Numbered from the stretch's first letter, positions 36,712 through 45,259 are shown. The stretch: DNA of 64,000 bases from Luteimonas sp. MC1572 (GCF_016615815.1 NZ_CP067112.1:2666001-2730000); one strand, 5' to 3'. The notes: generated from the sequence alone by a model not told the origin. Numbers and translations are program-made.

Positions 36712-38952
36712 ATGTACGTTGCCCACGCTTCCACCCAGGCCCCGCGCGCCACCCCTGTACGCGCCCGTCGCCCCGTCGCCGGCCGCGGCCTCGGCGCCAT
36801 GAGCCTCCACGCACTCTCGGGCGCGGTGCTGCTGGCACTGGCCACCTCGGCGCACGCGGCGCCACCTTCCGGCGGCGTGGTGACCACCGGCGCTGCGACC
36901 ATCGACCAGCAGGGCGGAAGCACGGTCATCACCCAGACGACCCAGAAGGTGTCGATCAACTGGCAGGACTTCGGCATCGCCGCGGGCGAGTCGGTGCGGT
37001 TCGTGCAGCCGGGCGTCGACTCCATTGCGCTGAACCGCGTGCTGGGCTCCGATCCGTCGGTGATCCTCGGCAACCTGTCGTCCAACGGCCGGGTGTTTCT
37101 GCTCAACCCGAACGGCATCCTGTTCGGCCAGGGCGCGTCGGTGAACGTCGGCGGCCTGGTGGCCACGACCATGCGCCTCGGCGATGCCGACTTCCAGGCC
37201 GGCAACCACGCCTTCGGCAACGCCGGCGACGGCGCGGTGGTCAACCAGGGCAGCATCACCGCCCGCGACGGCGGGCACGTGGCACTGATGGGCCAGCGCG
37301 TGAGCAACCAGGGCGTGATCGTCGCCCGCCTGGGCACGGTGGCCCTGGCCGCGGGCGAGGCGGTCACGCTCGACGTCGCGGGCGACGGGCTGTTGAACGT
37401 CGCAATGTCGACCGGCGCGGTCAACGCGCTCGCCGAGAACGGCGGGATGATCCGTGCCGATGGCGGCCGCGTGCTGATGACCGCGCAGGCCGCGGGCAAC
37501 CTGCTGCACACCACTGTCAACAACACCGGCGTCATCCAGGCGCAGTCGATCGGCAACCGCGGCGGCACCATCGTGCTGCTGGGCGACATGCAGAGCGGCA
37601 CCGTGAACCTCGGCGGCACGCTGGATGCCAGCGCGCCCGGCGGCGGCAACGGCGGTTTCATCGAAACGTCGGCGGCGACCGTCAACGTCGACGGCGGCGT
37701 GCACGTGACCACCGCCGCCCCGCTCGGCCAGACCGGCCGCTGGCTGATCGATCCGCAGGACTTCACCATCGGCAGCGCGCCCGGCGACAACATCGCCGGC
37801 TCCACGCTGTCGGCACAGCTGGTGACCACCAACGTCGAAATCAGCACCATCGGCGGCGGCACGGGCAACGGCGACATCTTCGTCAACGACGCGGTCAGCT
37901 GGACGGCGAGCGGTGCACCCACAACGCTCACCCTCACCGCCAACCGCAACGTCGACATCAATGCGGCCATCACCGCCACCAACGGCAACCTCGCCGTGTG
38001 CTGCGGCCAGGACGTCAACGTCAATGCCGCCATCACCACCACCAATGGCAGCGTGCTGCTTGCCGCCGGGCGCGACGTCAACCAGTTCGCCGACATCACC
38101 GTGACCGACGGCAACCTGATGATGTGCGCGGCCAACGACGTCAACGTGGCGGGTGCGATCACCCTCACCCGCGGCACCGACGACCCCACGCGAAGCCTCG
38201 GCCTGGCGCGCGGCCTCACGCTCAGCGCCGACACGGACGGCACCGGCCCCGGCATCGAGGGCGGTACGGTCGTGTTCGATTCGCTCGCGCCGCCGGCCAC
38301 GGTGACCGCCGCACCGGTTGCGATCTACTACAACCCCGTGTCCTACACCGCGCCCACCGACTACTCCACCAGGTTCACCCTCACCGAAGGCGCTGCGCTG
38401 CGGCAGTACATGCTGGTGTTCGCCACCGGCGGCGACCGGCCCTACGACGGCACCACGGCCACCACGCTTACCGGCCTGAAAGGCAACCCCGATGGCGTGA
38501 TCCTGGTGGCCGGCCCCGACGCCGTGGCCAACTTCGACAGTCCGGAAGAGGGCACCGGTGGCATCACCTACAGTGGCTACACGCTGGGCGGCGCGAATGC
38601 CGACGCGTACGCGCTGGCGGTGAACTGCTGCGGCACGGTGGCGGCGCACACCACGGGCACCATCACGCCCGCGCCGACCACGCCGCCGCCCACCACTCCG
38701 CCGCCGACGACGCCGCCCCCGACCACGCCACCGCCGACGGTTCCGCCACCGGATACCCCGCTGGTGCCGCCGCCGACGCGCGAGCCGATCTTCGCGCCCA
38801 CCCCGCGCCCGCGCCTGCCGCTGGCGCCGCCGGACAACCCGACGCCGGGCGTCACCGACGAAAAGCCCACGCAGACCCTGGTGGTGACGCCGCCGGTCGA
38901 AGTGCCCGTGTACGTGGCGCCGGTGCGCGTGCCCAAGCCGTACCGCAACTAG
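36712..38952 (+). CDS. TpsA-type exoprotein with filamentous haemagglutinin N-terminal domain
   Basis: A 746-residue secreted protein, short for the class. An extended signal peptide ends near ATSAHAAPP, and the TPS secretion domain follows (INWQDFGIAAGESVRFVQPG, LNPNGILFGQGASVNVGG). A right-handed beta-helix with a four-fold repeat of about 21 residues spans roughly 404-488 (CCGQDVNVNAAI and variants). A YDG-type domain (GGDRPYDGTTATTLTG), a TTPPP repeat and a proline-rich end VRVPKPYRN complete it. Cysteine pairs in the passenger are uncommon for TpsA proteins. Possible roles are adhesion or contact-dependent interaction; no toxin domain is visible. Confidence 0.88.
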   Translation: MYVAHASTQAPRATPVRARRPVAGRGLGAMSLHALSGAVLLALATSAHAAPPSGGVVTTGAATIDQQGGSTVITQTTQKVSINWQDFGIAAGESVRFVQPGVDSIALNRVLGSDPSVILGNLSSNGRVFLLNPNGILFGQGASVNVGGLVATTMRLGDADFQAGNHAFGNAGDGAVVNQGSITARDGGHVALMGQRVSNQGVIVARLGTVALAAGEAVTLDVAGDGLLNVAMSTGAVNALAENGGMIRADGGRVLMTAQAAGNLLHTTVNNTGVIQAQSIGNRGGTIVLLGDMQSGTVNLGGTLDASAPGGGNGGFIETSAATVNVDGGVHVTTAAPLGQTGRWLIDPQDFTIGSAPGDNIAGSTLSAQLVTTNVEISTIGGGTGNGDIFVNDAVSWTASGAPTTLTLTANRNVDINAAITATNGNLAVCCGQDVNVNAAITTTNGSVLLAAGRDVNQFADITVTDGNLMMCAANDVNVAGAITLTRGTDDPTRSLGLARGLTLSADTDGTGPGIEGGTVVFDSLAPPATVTAAPVAIYYNPVSYTAPTDYSTRFTLTEGAALRQYMLVFATGGDRPYDGTTATTLTGLKGNPDGVILVAGPDAVANFDSPEEGTGGITYSGYTLGGANADAYALAVNCCGTVAAHTTGTITPAPTTPPPTTPPPTTPPPTTPPPTVPPPDTPLVPPPTREPIFAPTPRPRLPLAPPDNPTPGVTDEKPTQTLVVTPPVEVPVYVAPVRVPKPYRN
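37921..38175 (+). repeat. Four-fold repeat coding beta-helix coils in TpsA
   Basis: Four consecutive units of about 63 bases (21 residues) with cores NRNVDINAAI, GQDVNVNAAI, GRDVNQFADI and ANDVNVAGAI. Two of the four carry cysteines (VCCG, MMCA) at equivalent positions. Confidence 0.75.
38677..38751 (+). repeat. Pentapeptide TTPPP tandem repeat in TpsA
   Basis: Five 15-base units coding TTPPP four times and TVPPP once. It forms a rigid proline-rich spacer near the C-terminus. Such repeats often vary in copy number between strains. Confidence 0.85.
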
Positions 38953-38954
38953 CC

Positions 38955-39680
38955 ATGGCGGATCTGGATTCGCGCGTGCCGACGGCAACGCGCAACGCGA
39001 TGCATGCAGGAGCCCGCCTTGCGGGCGCCTGCCTGCTGCTGGTGGTGCTGCCGGGCACCGCTTGGGCCAACGGCAGTGCGCCGCGGCTTGCCGACTTCAA
39101 GGACGCGAGCGCGTCGGCGCAAACCCGACATGTCGCGCACTGGGCCTTGCATTCCGGCGACAACGCCGGCATGCCGTACATGGTGGTCGACAAGGCCGCG
39201 GCACGGGTGTTCGTGTTCGATCGCGACGGCCAACTGCAGGGCGATGGACCGGCACTGCTGGGCATGGAGCGCGGCGACGGCACGGCCGCAGGCCTCGGCG
39301 AGCGCAAGCTCTCCGCGGTCACGCCGCAGGAGCGCACGACACCGGCGGGTCGCTTCGTCGCTTCGCTGGCGCCGGACCTCAAGGGCCAGGAGATCCTGTG
39401 GATCGACTACGATTCCGCGCTCGCGCTGCATCGCGTCGCCAAAGGCACGCCGGCGGAGCGACGCGCCGAGCGGCTGCAGAGCGAAAGTCCCGATGACAAC
39501 CGCATCTCCTACGGCTGCATCAACGTGGCGGTGGCGTTCTACGAAGGCGTGGTGAGCCCCGCCTTCAGCCACAGCAACGGCGTGGTCTATATCCTTCCGG
39601 AAACCCGCACGGCGCGCGAGGTGTTCGGTTCGTATGACGTGGATTTGACCGGGCCTGAAGCGGCTGGCGCGGCGCGCTGA
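38955..39680 (+). CDS. L,D-transpeptidase (YkuD)-like exported protein
   Basis: A 241-residue protein with a signal peptide (LAGACLLLVVLPGTAWAN). The catalytic block of the L,D-transpeptidase family is seen as DNRISYGCINVAVAFYEGV, with the nucleophile cysteine in SYGC and a preceding region MPYMVVDKAAARVFVFDRDG. It probably remodels peptidoglycan or attaches proteins to it. It starts two bases after the TpsA stop and is likely cotranscribed. ATG codons at 38955 and 39000 are both possible; the latter gives a tighter signal peptide. Confidence 0.8.
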   Translation: MADLDSRVPTATRNAMHAGARLAGACLLLVVLPGTAWANGSAPRLADFKDASASAQTRHVAHWALHSGDNAGMPYMVVDKAAARVFVFDRDGQLQGDGPALLGMERGDGTAAGLGERKLSAVTPQERTTPAGRFVASLAPDLKGQEILWIDYDSALALHRVAKGTPAERRAERLQSESPDDNRISYGCINVAVAFYEGVVSPAFSHSNGVVYILPETRTAREVFGSYDVDLTGPEAAGAAR

Positions 39681-39687
39681 GTCGCGC

Positions 39688-40269
39688 TCAGGGCCTGCCC
39701 TGGTCGTCCGGCTCCTCTTCCACTGGCGGCGGAGCGTCCCGGGCGGGCGCATCGTCCCGCTTGAGTTCGCCCCGGGCCTTGCCCAAGGTGTCGGACAGCT
39801 CGTGGTAGGTCTTCACGAACCCGCTGCGGACCTCGCTCCATGAAGCGGCCGCCGCATGGCGCAGCCCGCCGTACCATTCGGCCAGCGTGTTGCGCCGTTG
39901 CCGCAGGTCGGCCATCGTCGCCTCCGCGCGCGTCCGCGCCGACTGGCCCATCCGTTCCCGATCCCGGGCCAACTGCGCGTCGAGCCGCTGGATCTGCCGG
40001 TCAAGCTCTTCCGCTCCGCGCCTTGCGTTGGCCAGCGCCTCGGCGCGTCGCTCGGCCGAAAAAGTACGGATGGCGTCCACCGAGCGGTCGATCTCGCTCC
40101 GCATCCGCCCCTCTTCCGCCGCGCTCCCGGCACGTTCTTTTTCGGCCTGCTCCGGTGTGGCCGGCGTTGCCGGCTTGGACGCAGCCTGGTCCGCAGCGCG
40201 CTGCGCCACTGCGATGGGCGTCACGAGCACCAGCAGACCCGCGGCGAGCCTACGTTGGATTGCGTTCAT
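39688..40269 (-). CDS. Exported coiled-coil protein, unknown
   Basis: A 193-residue protein with a signal peptide (LAAGLLVLVTPIAVAQ). The middle (about residues 50-150) is a charged helical region (SAERRAEALANARRGAEELD, QIQRLDAQLARDRERMGQSA) likely to form a coiled coil. The C-terminus is acidic and proline-rich. A strong AAGGAGGAG precedes the ATG at 40269. I do not recognise the family; periplasmic location is expected. Confidence 0.75.
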   Translation of the reverse strand: MNAIQRRLAAGLLVLVTPIAVAQRAADQAASKPATPATPEQAEKERAGSAAEEGRMRSEIDRSVDAIRTFSAERRAEALANARRGAEELDRQIQRLDAQLARDRERMGQSARTRAEATMADLRQRRNTLAEWYGGLRHAAAASWSEVRSGFVKTYHELSDTLGKARGELKRDDAPARDAPPPVEEEPDDQGRP

Positions 40270-40339
40270 CGACTCCTCCTTCGGTGGCCCCTGTCGTTGG
40301 CAACGAGAGAGGAGCCGGCTCACGGCCAGGGGACCCGAT

Positions 40340-41185
40340 TCAGGTGCCCGTGGCAGCCGCGCCCCACGTCGCCAGTGGCCGCCCGCCGTGGCGGGCTACA
40401 TACGCCTGGATGTCCTTCCGCGCGCGCTTCCCCTGCCGGCGCGCAAACCGGTCCAGTGCGCGCCGGTCTGCCGGGGCAAACGGTGAGTCTTCGCCGCAGT
40501 GCTTCGCCAGCAGCGTCAGGTCCTGCGCGTGGCCCAGCAGGCCGGCGAGTTTCTTCGTGTGCGGGTCGGTCGACAGCGTCGCGGAGCCCGCCGCGCGGAT
40601 CTGCTGCCCAAGCCGCCGGACCCGCCGCCGCCAGCGGTGCCAGCGCTCATCGCTGCCACCCTTGACCGCGCTACGACCTGCCTTGGCTGCACGTCGGGTC
40701 GAACGCTCCAGGGCGCACTCGACCTGCGTCGCCGTCAGGCTGGCCCAGTCCAACATGCCGATCCGGGGCCCGAGTGCGGCCAGCTGATCGCGGCGGCCCT
40801 GCAATCCGGGATCCCCGCGAAGGTGGGCGCGCACGAGCCGCATCCGCCGCAGGATCGCGGCCCGCCGCGCCGATACCAGCAAGGCCACGGCTTCGGCTCC
40901 GTGCACGTGCTTCGCAAGGCGCTCGAGCACCTCGACCAGCGCCTGCGCATCGCGCAGCTGCGACAGCGACACGTTGACCTGCCGGACCTCCGCATCGATC
41001 GCGGCCAGGTCCGGGCCGAGCGCGTCGCCGGCCAGCGCGAGCGTGGCGCGTACACGCCGCAAGGACTTGCGCGCCTGGTGGACGCCGCGGTGCCGGCGTC
41101 GCCCGGACCAGGCGAGGCAGTCGATGGCGCGCTCGAGCTGGGCGCGGGCGTAGGCCTCCAGCACTTCATTCACCCTGGGCTCCAT
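40340..41185 (-). CDS. CHAD domain-containing protein
   Basis: A 281-residue, highly Arg/His-rich helical protein. The two conserved CHAD blocks are visible: HRGVHQARKSLRRVRATLAL with LSQLRDAQALVEVLERLA in the first half, and RWHRWRRRVRRLGQQIRA with LLGHAQDLTLLAKH in the second. CHAD domains bind polyphosphate, and some occur with triphosphate tunnel enzymes; none is seen nearby. The ATG at 41185 is used; a downstream GTG (VNEVLEAYA) is possible. Confidence 0.88.
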   Translation of the reverse strand: MEPRVNEVLEAYARAQLERAIDCLAWSGRRRHRGVHQARKSLRRVRATLALAGDALGPDLAAIDAEVRQVNVSLSQLRDAQALVEVLERLAKHVHGAEAVALLVSARRAAILRRMRLVRAHLRGDPGLQGRRDQLAALGPRIGMLDWASLTATQVECALERSTRRAAKAGRSAVKGGSDERWHRWRRRVRRLGQQIRAAGSATLSTDPHTKKLAGLLGHAQDLTLLAKHCGEDSPFAPADRRALDRFARRQGKRARKDIQAYVARHGGRPLATWGAAATGT

Positions 41186-41346
41186 GCGCCCGAGCCTAGC
41201 GCGGCGCGGCGCCAGGGCACCACTCCACGCCACGCGCTGGCCATGGGCAATGGTGGTAAAATCGCCATCGACAAGGCACCCCCGTCGCCCGCTCCGGGCG
41301 AAGCACCAACCACCGGGGATACGTACCTTCCTATCAGGAGGACGCC

Positions 41347-42117
41347 ATGACGACCATGCATTCGGGCGCTTTGCCCTCGCATCCGGGCCACGGGGCCGAA
41401 CACATCTCCTTCTTCGAACCAGTGCACTGGGTGTCGCTGGGGATTCGTGATTTCCGTCGCGCACCTTCTGTGGGCATCGCCTACGGGCTGATGGTGACGG
41501 TGATGGGTTGGCTGGTCTTCGCCTTGGGCAACCACCCGTACTTCATCGCCGCGGCGGTATCCGGCTTCCTGCTGCTCGGACCGATCCTGGGCGCGGGATT
41601 GATCGAAGCCTCGCGCGCCATGGAGGCCGGCGAAACACCGACCTTCGACAGCTCGCTGCTCGGACTTGCCCGCAACCGGTCTGCGCTGGAGCACTTCGCC
41701 ATCACCCTGCTGGCGTTTGCCGCCGTGTGGCTTCTGCTCTCCACCCTGGTGCTGACCGCGACCACGGGTCCGGTCGCTCCCGATGTCGAACGCACGCTGT
41801 GGGACAGCGCGCTCCCGATGATGTCCCCCGGCCAGTGGTTCGCATGGGCCGCGATGGGCGGCGTGCTGGCGCTGCTGAGCTTTGGCATCTCGGTCATCGC
41901 CGTGCCGCTGATGCTCGACAAGCACGTGCGCGCCGGCGACGCGATGCGCGCCAGCCTGCACGCCGTGGCACGGCACCCGATCGCAAGCGCCGCGTGGGCG
42001 ATGCTGATCGTTGTGCTCACGGCGATCGGCATCGGAACCGCGTTGCTGGGGCTGGTGGTGATCTACCCGGTGCTTGGGCATGCGAGTTGGCATGCGTATC
42101 GGGCACTGCGAGACTAG
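41347..42117 (+). CDS. DUF2189 membrane protein
   Basis: A 256-residue inner-membrane protein with about six helices. The opening VHWVSLGIRDFRRAPSVGIA and the block LLLGPILGAGLIEASRAMEAG are typical of DUF2189. Function unknown. A perfect AGGAGG (41336-41341) precedes the ATG by five bases, so high expression is likely; TAAAAT at 41257-41262 is a possible -10 element. Confidence 0.85.
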   Translation: MTTMHSGALPSHPGHGAEHISFFEPVHWVSLGIRDFRRAPSVGIAYGLMVTVMGWLVFALGNHPYFIAAAVSGFLLLGPILGAGLIEASRAMEAGETPTFDSSLLGLARNRSALEHFAITLLAFAAVWLLLSTLVLTATTGPVAPDVERTLWDSALPMMSPGQWFAWAAMGGVLALLSFGISVIAVPLMLDKHVRAGDAMRASLHAVARHPIASAAWAMLIVVLTAIGIGTALLGLVVIYPVLGHASWHAYRALRD

Positions 42118-42143
42118 CTGCACACACTCGCCCGGGGGGAGCG

Positions 42144-43103
42144 ATGCAGGGATCAGAGAAGACGGCGGCGCTGAAGCAGCACCGCCGCAACCGCATCGCC
42201 GGGAGTCTTGCCGGCCTGCTCGTCGGCGATGCGCTGGGCGTGCCCTACGAGTTCAATCCGCCGCAGGCTTTACCGCCGGCGGAGAAGATCGAGTTCGAGC
42301 CGCCTGCGGGATTCCGACGCGCACATTCGCGCGTAGCACCCGGCACGTGGAGTGACGATGGCGCGCAGGCGCTGGTACTTTCGTACAGCCTGCTCGAGTG
42401 CGGCGGGCTGGACCTCGACCATTTCGCCGAAGGCCTGCTGCGCTGGCGCGACGAGGGCTACTGCGCCGTCGATGGCGATGTCTTCGACATCGGGATCCAG
42501 ACCAGCCGGGCGCTCGACCGGCTCCGCGCAGGCGTACCGCCCGAGTCGGCGGGACCTGCCGGCGAGCGTGACAACGGCAATGGCTCGCTGATGCGGGTGT
42601 TGCCGATCGCGCTCTGGCACACAGGACCGGACGACGAGCTCTGCCGCCTTGCCATGCGGCAGTCGCTCCCGACACATGGCCACGCCCGCTCGCAGATCGC
42701 TTGCGCGCTGTACTGCCTGTGGGTGCGGCGCACGTTCGCGGGCACGGACGATGCGTGGGACGAGGCCGTTGCGACCCTCCGGGGGCTGACGGCTGCGCTG
42801 GCGATGCTGCCGGCCGAAGTCGAGCTGGTGCTCGACCCCGTGCACAGCACGCAGTGCAAGGGCACGGGCTACGTTGTTGACTCGCTGTGGTCAGCGCGGG
42901 CGGCGATCGTTGAGACGGATGATTTCGAGAGCTGCGTTCGTCGGGCGGTGGCGTTTGGGAACGACACGGATACCACCGCGGCGATCGCGGGTGGGGTGGC
43001 GGGGGCGCGGTATGGGCTAAGTGGGATCCCGTGGAGGTGGCGGCGTGGATTGCGGGGGCGCAAGGAAATCTTGGCTCCGCTGCTGGACATCCCGCTCATT
43101 TGA
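42144..43103 (+). CDS. ADP-ribosylglycohydrolase family protein
   Basis: A 319-residue DraG-like hydrolase that would remove ADP-ribose from a modified target. Metal-binding signatures are present: AGSLAGLLVGDALGVPYEF, GTWSDDGAQALVLSYSLLEC, ERDNGNGSLMRVLPIALW and AFGNDTDTTAAIAGGVAGAR. No ADP-ribosyltransferase lies beside it. It starts 27 bases after the DUF2189 gene. Base composition falls towards its 3' end, which is the edge of the accessory island. The substrate (protein, DNA or nucleotide) cannot be told. Confidence 0.9.
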   Translation: MQGSEKTAALKQHRRNRIAGSLAGLLVGDALGVPYEFNPPQALPPAEKIEFEPPAGFRRAHSRVAPGTWSDDGAQALVLSYSLLECGGLDLDHFAEGLLRWRDEGYCAVDGDVFDIGIQTSRALDRLRAGVPPESAGPAGERDNGNGSLMRVLPIALWHTGPDDELCRLAMRQSLPTHGHARSQIACALYCLWVRRTFAGTDDAWDEAVATLRGLTAALAMLPAEVELVLDPVHSTQCKGTGYVVDSLWSARAAIVETDDFESCVRRAVAFGNDTDTTAAIAGGVAGARYGLSGIPWRWRRGLRGRKEILAPLLDIPLI

Positions 43104-43131
43104 CGCCGTCCGCCGCGACAAGTGACAAATT

Positions 43132-43156
43132 CTCCAGCGAGGGCGCCTCGCTGGAG
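43132..43156. terminator. Perfect hairpin at the island edge
   Basis: CTCCAGCGAG / CTCGCTGGAG, a perfect 10-bp stem with a five-base loop, in the 65-base gap between the convergent ADP-ribosylglycohydrolase and PD-(D/E)XK-like genes. On the minus strand it is followed by AATTTG, a weak T tract. Confidence 0.55.
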
Positions 43157-43168
43157 TAGTGACCCGCG

Positions 43169-43912
43169 TCAGGTTCGTCGATTGCCCCTCTTGCGCTCAC
43201 TCAGGAGGAGGAGGCTGCCCGGGAAAACACACTTCGTCTTGACGTGTGCGTACCCGTCAGTGCGCAACGGGAAGACCCAGGCATATGCATGAATCTCTGG
43301 TCTGCTCGCCAGATCGAGGCAACCGAGCCAGTCAGTGACCTTTTGCTTCAGCTTCGCGCGATCCACCTGCCTCCCACCACGCGGGTGCTCGAGCGCAACT
43401 TCAGACAGTGCGATGTAAGGACTAACAAATACGGCGGCGACGCGCTTGTGCGCCTCGTCAGCGGTCAGTGCCCCCGCATCGTTCCATGCCCGCTCATGCG
43501 CCGCCCAAACGATTGGACTCAGACCCCGCGCACGAACGCCGATGGACTGCCAAGCTTGTTTGGCCTCCAACGCATATCCGGTCCGGTTACCCAGCCAAAG
43601 ATCACACCTGCCGCGCTTGGTGCTGCCCTCCTCCACTTTTTCGGACGGCACAACTCCCCGTTTGGTGGTCGAGTACTCCTCTAGCGCGCACCAGCCCTTC
43701 AGGCTCCACGCAGCAGCGGCAAGGACACTCAACGACGCTCTCTCGTTGTACCACCAAGGGTTGTCCTCGAACGCGTGAAGCCTACAGAAGTCGTAGGTTC
43801 TCTCTGTCCAGCTCCGCAGTACGGGCTTGAGCCCTTCCAGCCCAGCACCGCGCTTTGCGACGACCTTGCAATCGAAGTCCAATATCCTTCCCCTGTGCTT
43901 TTGTTCCATCAT
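43169..43912 (-). CDS. Hypothetical protein, possible PD-(D/E)XK nuclease fold
   Basis: A 247-residue protein I do not recognise. The segment GRCDLWLGNRTGYALEAKQA has the Asp - spacer - Glu-x-Lys pattern of PD-(D/E)XK nucleases, with a hydrophobic strand before it as expected. No membrane segment or signal is visible. Tandem ATG codons start it and the ribosome site is weak. It is the last gene of the minus-strand set led by the AAA+ ATPase, but a 142-base gap separates it from the next gene, so it may have its own promoter. Base composition is lower in GC than the core genome. Confidence 0.6.
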   Translation of the reverse strand: MMEQKHRGRILDFDCKVVAKRGAGLEGLKPVLRSWTERTYDFCRLHAFEDNPWWYNERASLSVLAAAAWSLKGWCALEEYSTTKRGVVPSEKVEEGSTKRGRCDLWLGNRTGYALEAKQAWQSIGVRARGLSPIVWAAHERAWNDAGALTADEAHKRVAAVFVSPYIALSEVALEHPRGGRQVDRAKLKQKVTDWLGCLDLASRPEIHAYAWVFPLRTDGYAHVKTKCVFPGSLLLLSERKRGNRRT

Positions 43913-44054
43913 TTCATTCGAGCACTACAAGACCTGTCACGGCCCTTGATCACACCGTCTCGTACGGTCACGTATTTGCAAGCAACACCACCTGGACCAT
44001 CACTATCTCCGTAGCTTCGGGTTGATCGGAAGGATTTCTGGGCGTCTCGATCCT

Positions 44055-44672
44055 CTAGAGATCCTTCGGCGCGAGCGGACGACCACCCAGCGAGGCGCGA
44101 CTGAATCCGGGCCGGACAGCGTGGCCCAGGGTTTCCAAGGGGACCGCCTGGCGGTCGAACTGCACCGCGTGATCGGGGCTGTAGTTGACGCAGAAGCCCA
44201 CGACTCGCCCGTAACACACCACGCCTTCCGGCATGGCCGCCACAGCTTGCTGGACGATGGTTTCAGCACTGTCCGGATCCGGGTACCAGAACAGGCGGCT
44301 CCTCGCATTCACCACCCCAGCGATCGTAATCGGACTGGGAATGGACAAGGTGGTCTCCCAAACGACATGCGGCTGGAAAGCCTGCCGATAACCGCGATCA
44401 TCGCGCGCCCACTGCACGTAACGGCTATCTTCGATTGCGTCGAAGACGACACCCTCGTCCACTTCGAGCGCCGCCGCCAGCTTGCAGGCCAATCCCCGTG
44501 ACTCTTTAAGGTCACCTGCCAGCATGGCCTCGATGTGGCGGATGCCCTTGGCGACCGTCGAGACGTAGCCCATTCGCCGCGCCAGCTGCGCATTCGTCAG
44601 GCCCAGCGCGCGCATTCGCGCCTCCATCAGATCTGCCATTGGCAGATCACCATCAATATTCAGTCGGTACAT
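44055..44672 (-). CDS. HTH-containing protein, unknown
   Basis: A 205-residue cytoplasmic protein. The N-terminus has an XRE/Cro-like helix-turn-helix (LMEARMRALGLTNAQLARRM, then CKLAAALEVDEGVVFDAIED). The C-terminal 130 residues are beta-rich and unassigned (SIPSPITIAGVVNARSRLFW, GVVCYGRVVGFCVNYSPDHA). The ATG at 44672 is chosen for its GGGAGG five bases upstream. It is 31 bases from the 50-residue gene upstream. It might regulate this gene set; that is inference from the HTH only. Confidence 0.65.
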   Translation of the reverse strand: MYRLNIDGDLPMADLMEARMRALGLTNAQLARRMGYVSTVAKGIRHIEAMLAGDLKESRGLACKLAAALEVDEGVVFDAIEDSRYVQWARDDRGYRQAFQPHVVWETTLSIPSPITIAGVVNARSRLFWYPDPDSAETIVQQAVAAMPEGVVCYGRVVGFCVNYSPDHAVQFDRQAVPLETLGHAVRPGFSRASLGGRPLAPKDL

Positions 44673-44703
44673 GTCGCCTCCCTGGCAATCGTCCAATCCC
44701 GCG

Positions 44704-44856
44704 CTAGTACAACCGGCGCACGGCTTGCGCGCTGTACTCCGGATTCTGTGCCTCGGCCGCGCGTCGGGCCTGGTCAGGCGTACCGGCGTGTACTACGACC
44801 TTGAACGTCGCGGTGCCGCCGCCCTTGCCACCCATCGTCACTTCCCAGCTTGCCAT
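44704..44856 (-). CDS. 50-residue protein, unknown
   Basis: An intact 51-codon frame starting MASWEVTMGGKGGGTATFKV and ending AQNPEYSAQAVRRLY. A GAGAGG lies five bases before the ATG at 44856. A beta-strand half with TATFKVVVHA and a helical half with DQARRAAEAQNPE suggest a compact beta-alpha fold. It is in line with its neighbours (52 bases after the exported protein, 31 before the HTH gene). Its composition and ribosome site support a real gene; the family is not recognised. Confidence 0.65.
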   Translation of the reverse strand: MASWEVTMGGKGGGTATFKVVVHAGTPDQARRAAEAQNPEYSAQAVRRLY

Positions 44857-44908
44857 TGTTCCTCTCCCGGCATGGTTTCAAGTTCAAGAACATATGATTG
44901 CTTGCATG

Positions 44909-45259
44909 TCATGGCATGCGCCGCCCGTAGGTCAGCAGCACGGTCGAGCTGCTCCCTTGGTGGGTCAGGACGTCTTTGGCAATGAAGCTCCAGCCACTGA
45001 GCGACATGCCAAAGTGCACGTGATTGATGCGCTGTGGCAAATCCGAGGCCTGGCCGACGTCAACGGAGACCGTAAGGATCCTCAGCCCCGAGGCGATTGC
45101 CTGCATGCCGACCTGCAGGTGCGGATTGTCCGTCGGATTGGACAGTAACGAAGGCTGGGCGACCTTCGCACTGGCGGCCATCACCGGGCCGCAGGACATG
45201 AGCAAGAGCGCCACGATAAGAAGGCTGTCGCAGGCCTTGTTTCGTCGCATGGTCGTCAT
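44909..45259 (-). CDS. Small exported protein, unknown
   Basis: A 116-residue protein with a clear signal peptide (SLLIVALLLMSCGPVMAASA). The LMSC sequence is a possible lipobox, otherwise cleavage would be after VMAASA. The mature part (about 85 residues) is probably beta-rich (VGMQAIASGLRILTVSVDVG, then HVHFGMSLSGWSFIAKDV). It starts with an ATGA overlap on the frameshifted gene upstream. An exported protein in an otherwise cytoplasmic gene set is unexpected. Confidence 0.6.
   Translation of the reverse strand: MTTMRRNKACDSLLIVALLLMSCGPVMAASAKVAQPSLLSNPTDNPHLQVGMQAIASGLRILTVSVDVGQASDLPQRINHVHFGMSLSGWSFIAKDVLTHQGSSSTVLLTYGRRMP

Noticed and set aside
34821..38300. A 1159-codon minus-strand frame over the two-partner secretion genes
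   Set aside because: Antisense shadow; both TpsA and TpsB have signal peptides and family motifs on the plus strand.
38677..38751. A CRISPR-like or microsatellite array
   Set aside because: The 15-base units lie in frame inside TpsA and code TTPPP repeats without spacers.
43104..43168. A tRNA or phage-type attachment site at the island edge
   Set aside because: No tRNA fold or integrase gene is present; only a simple hairpin is visible.
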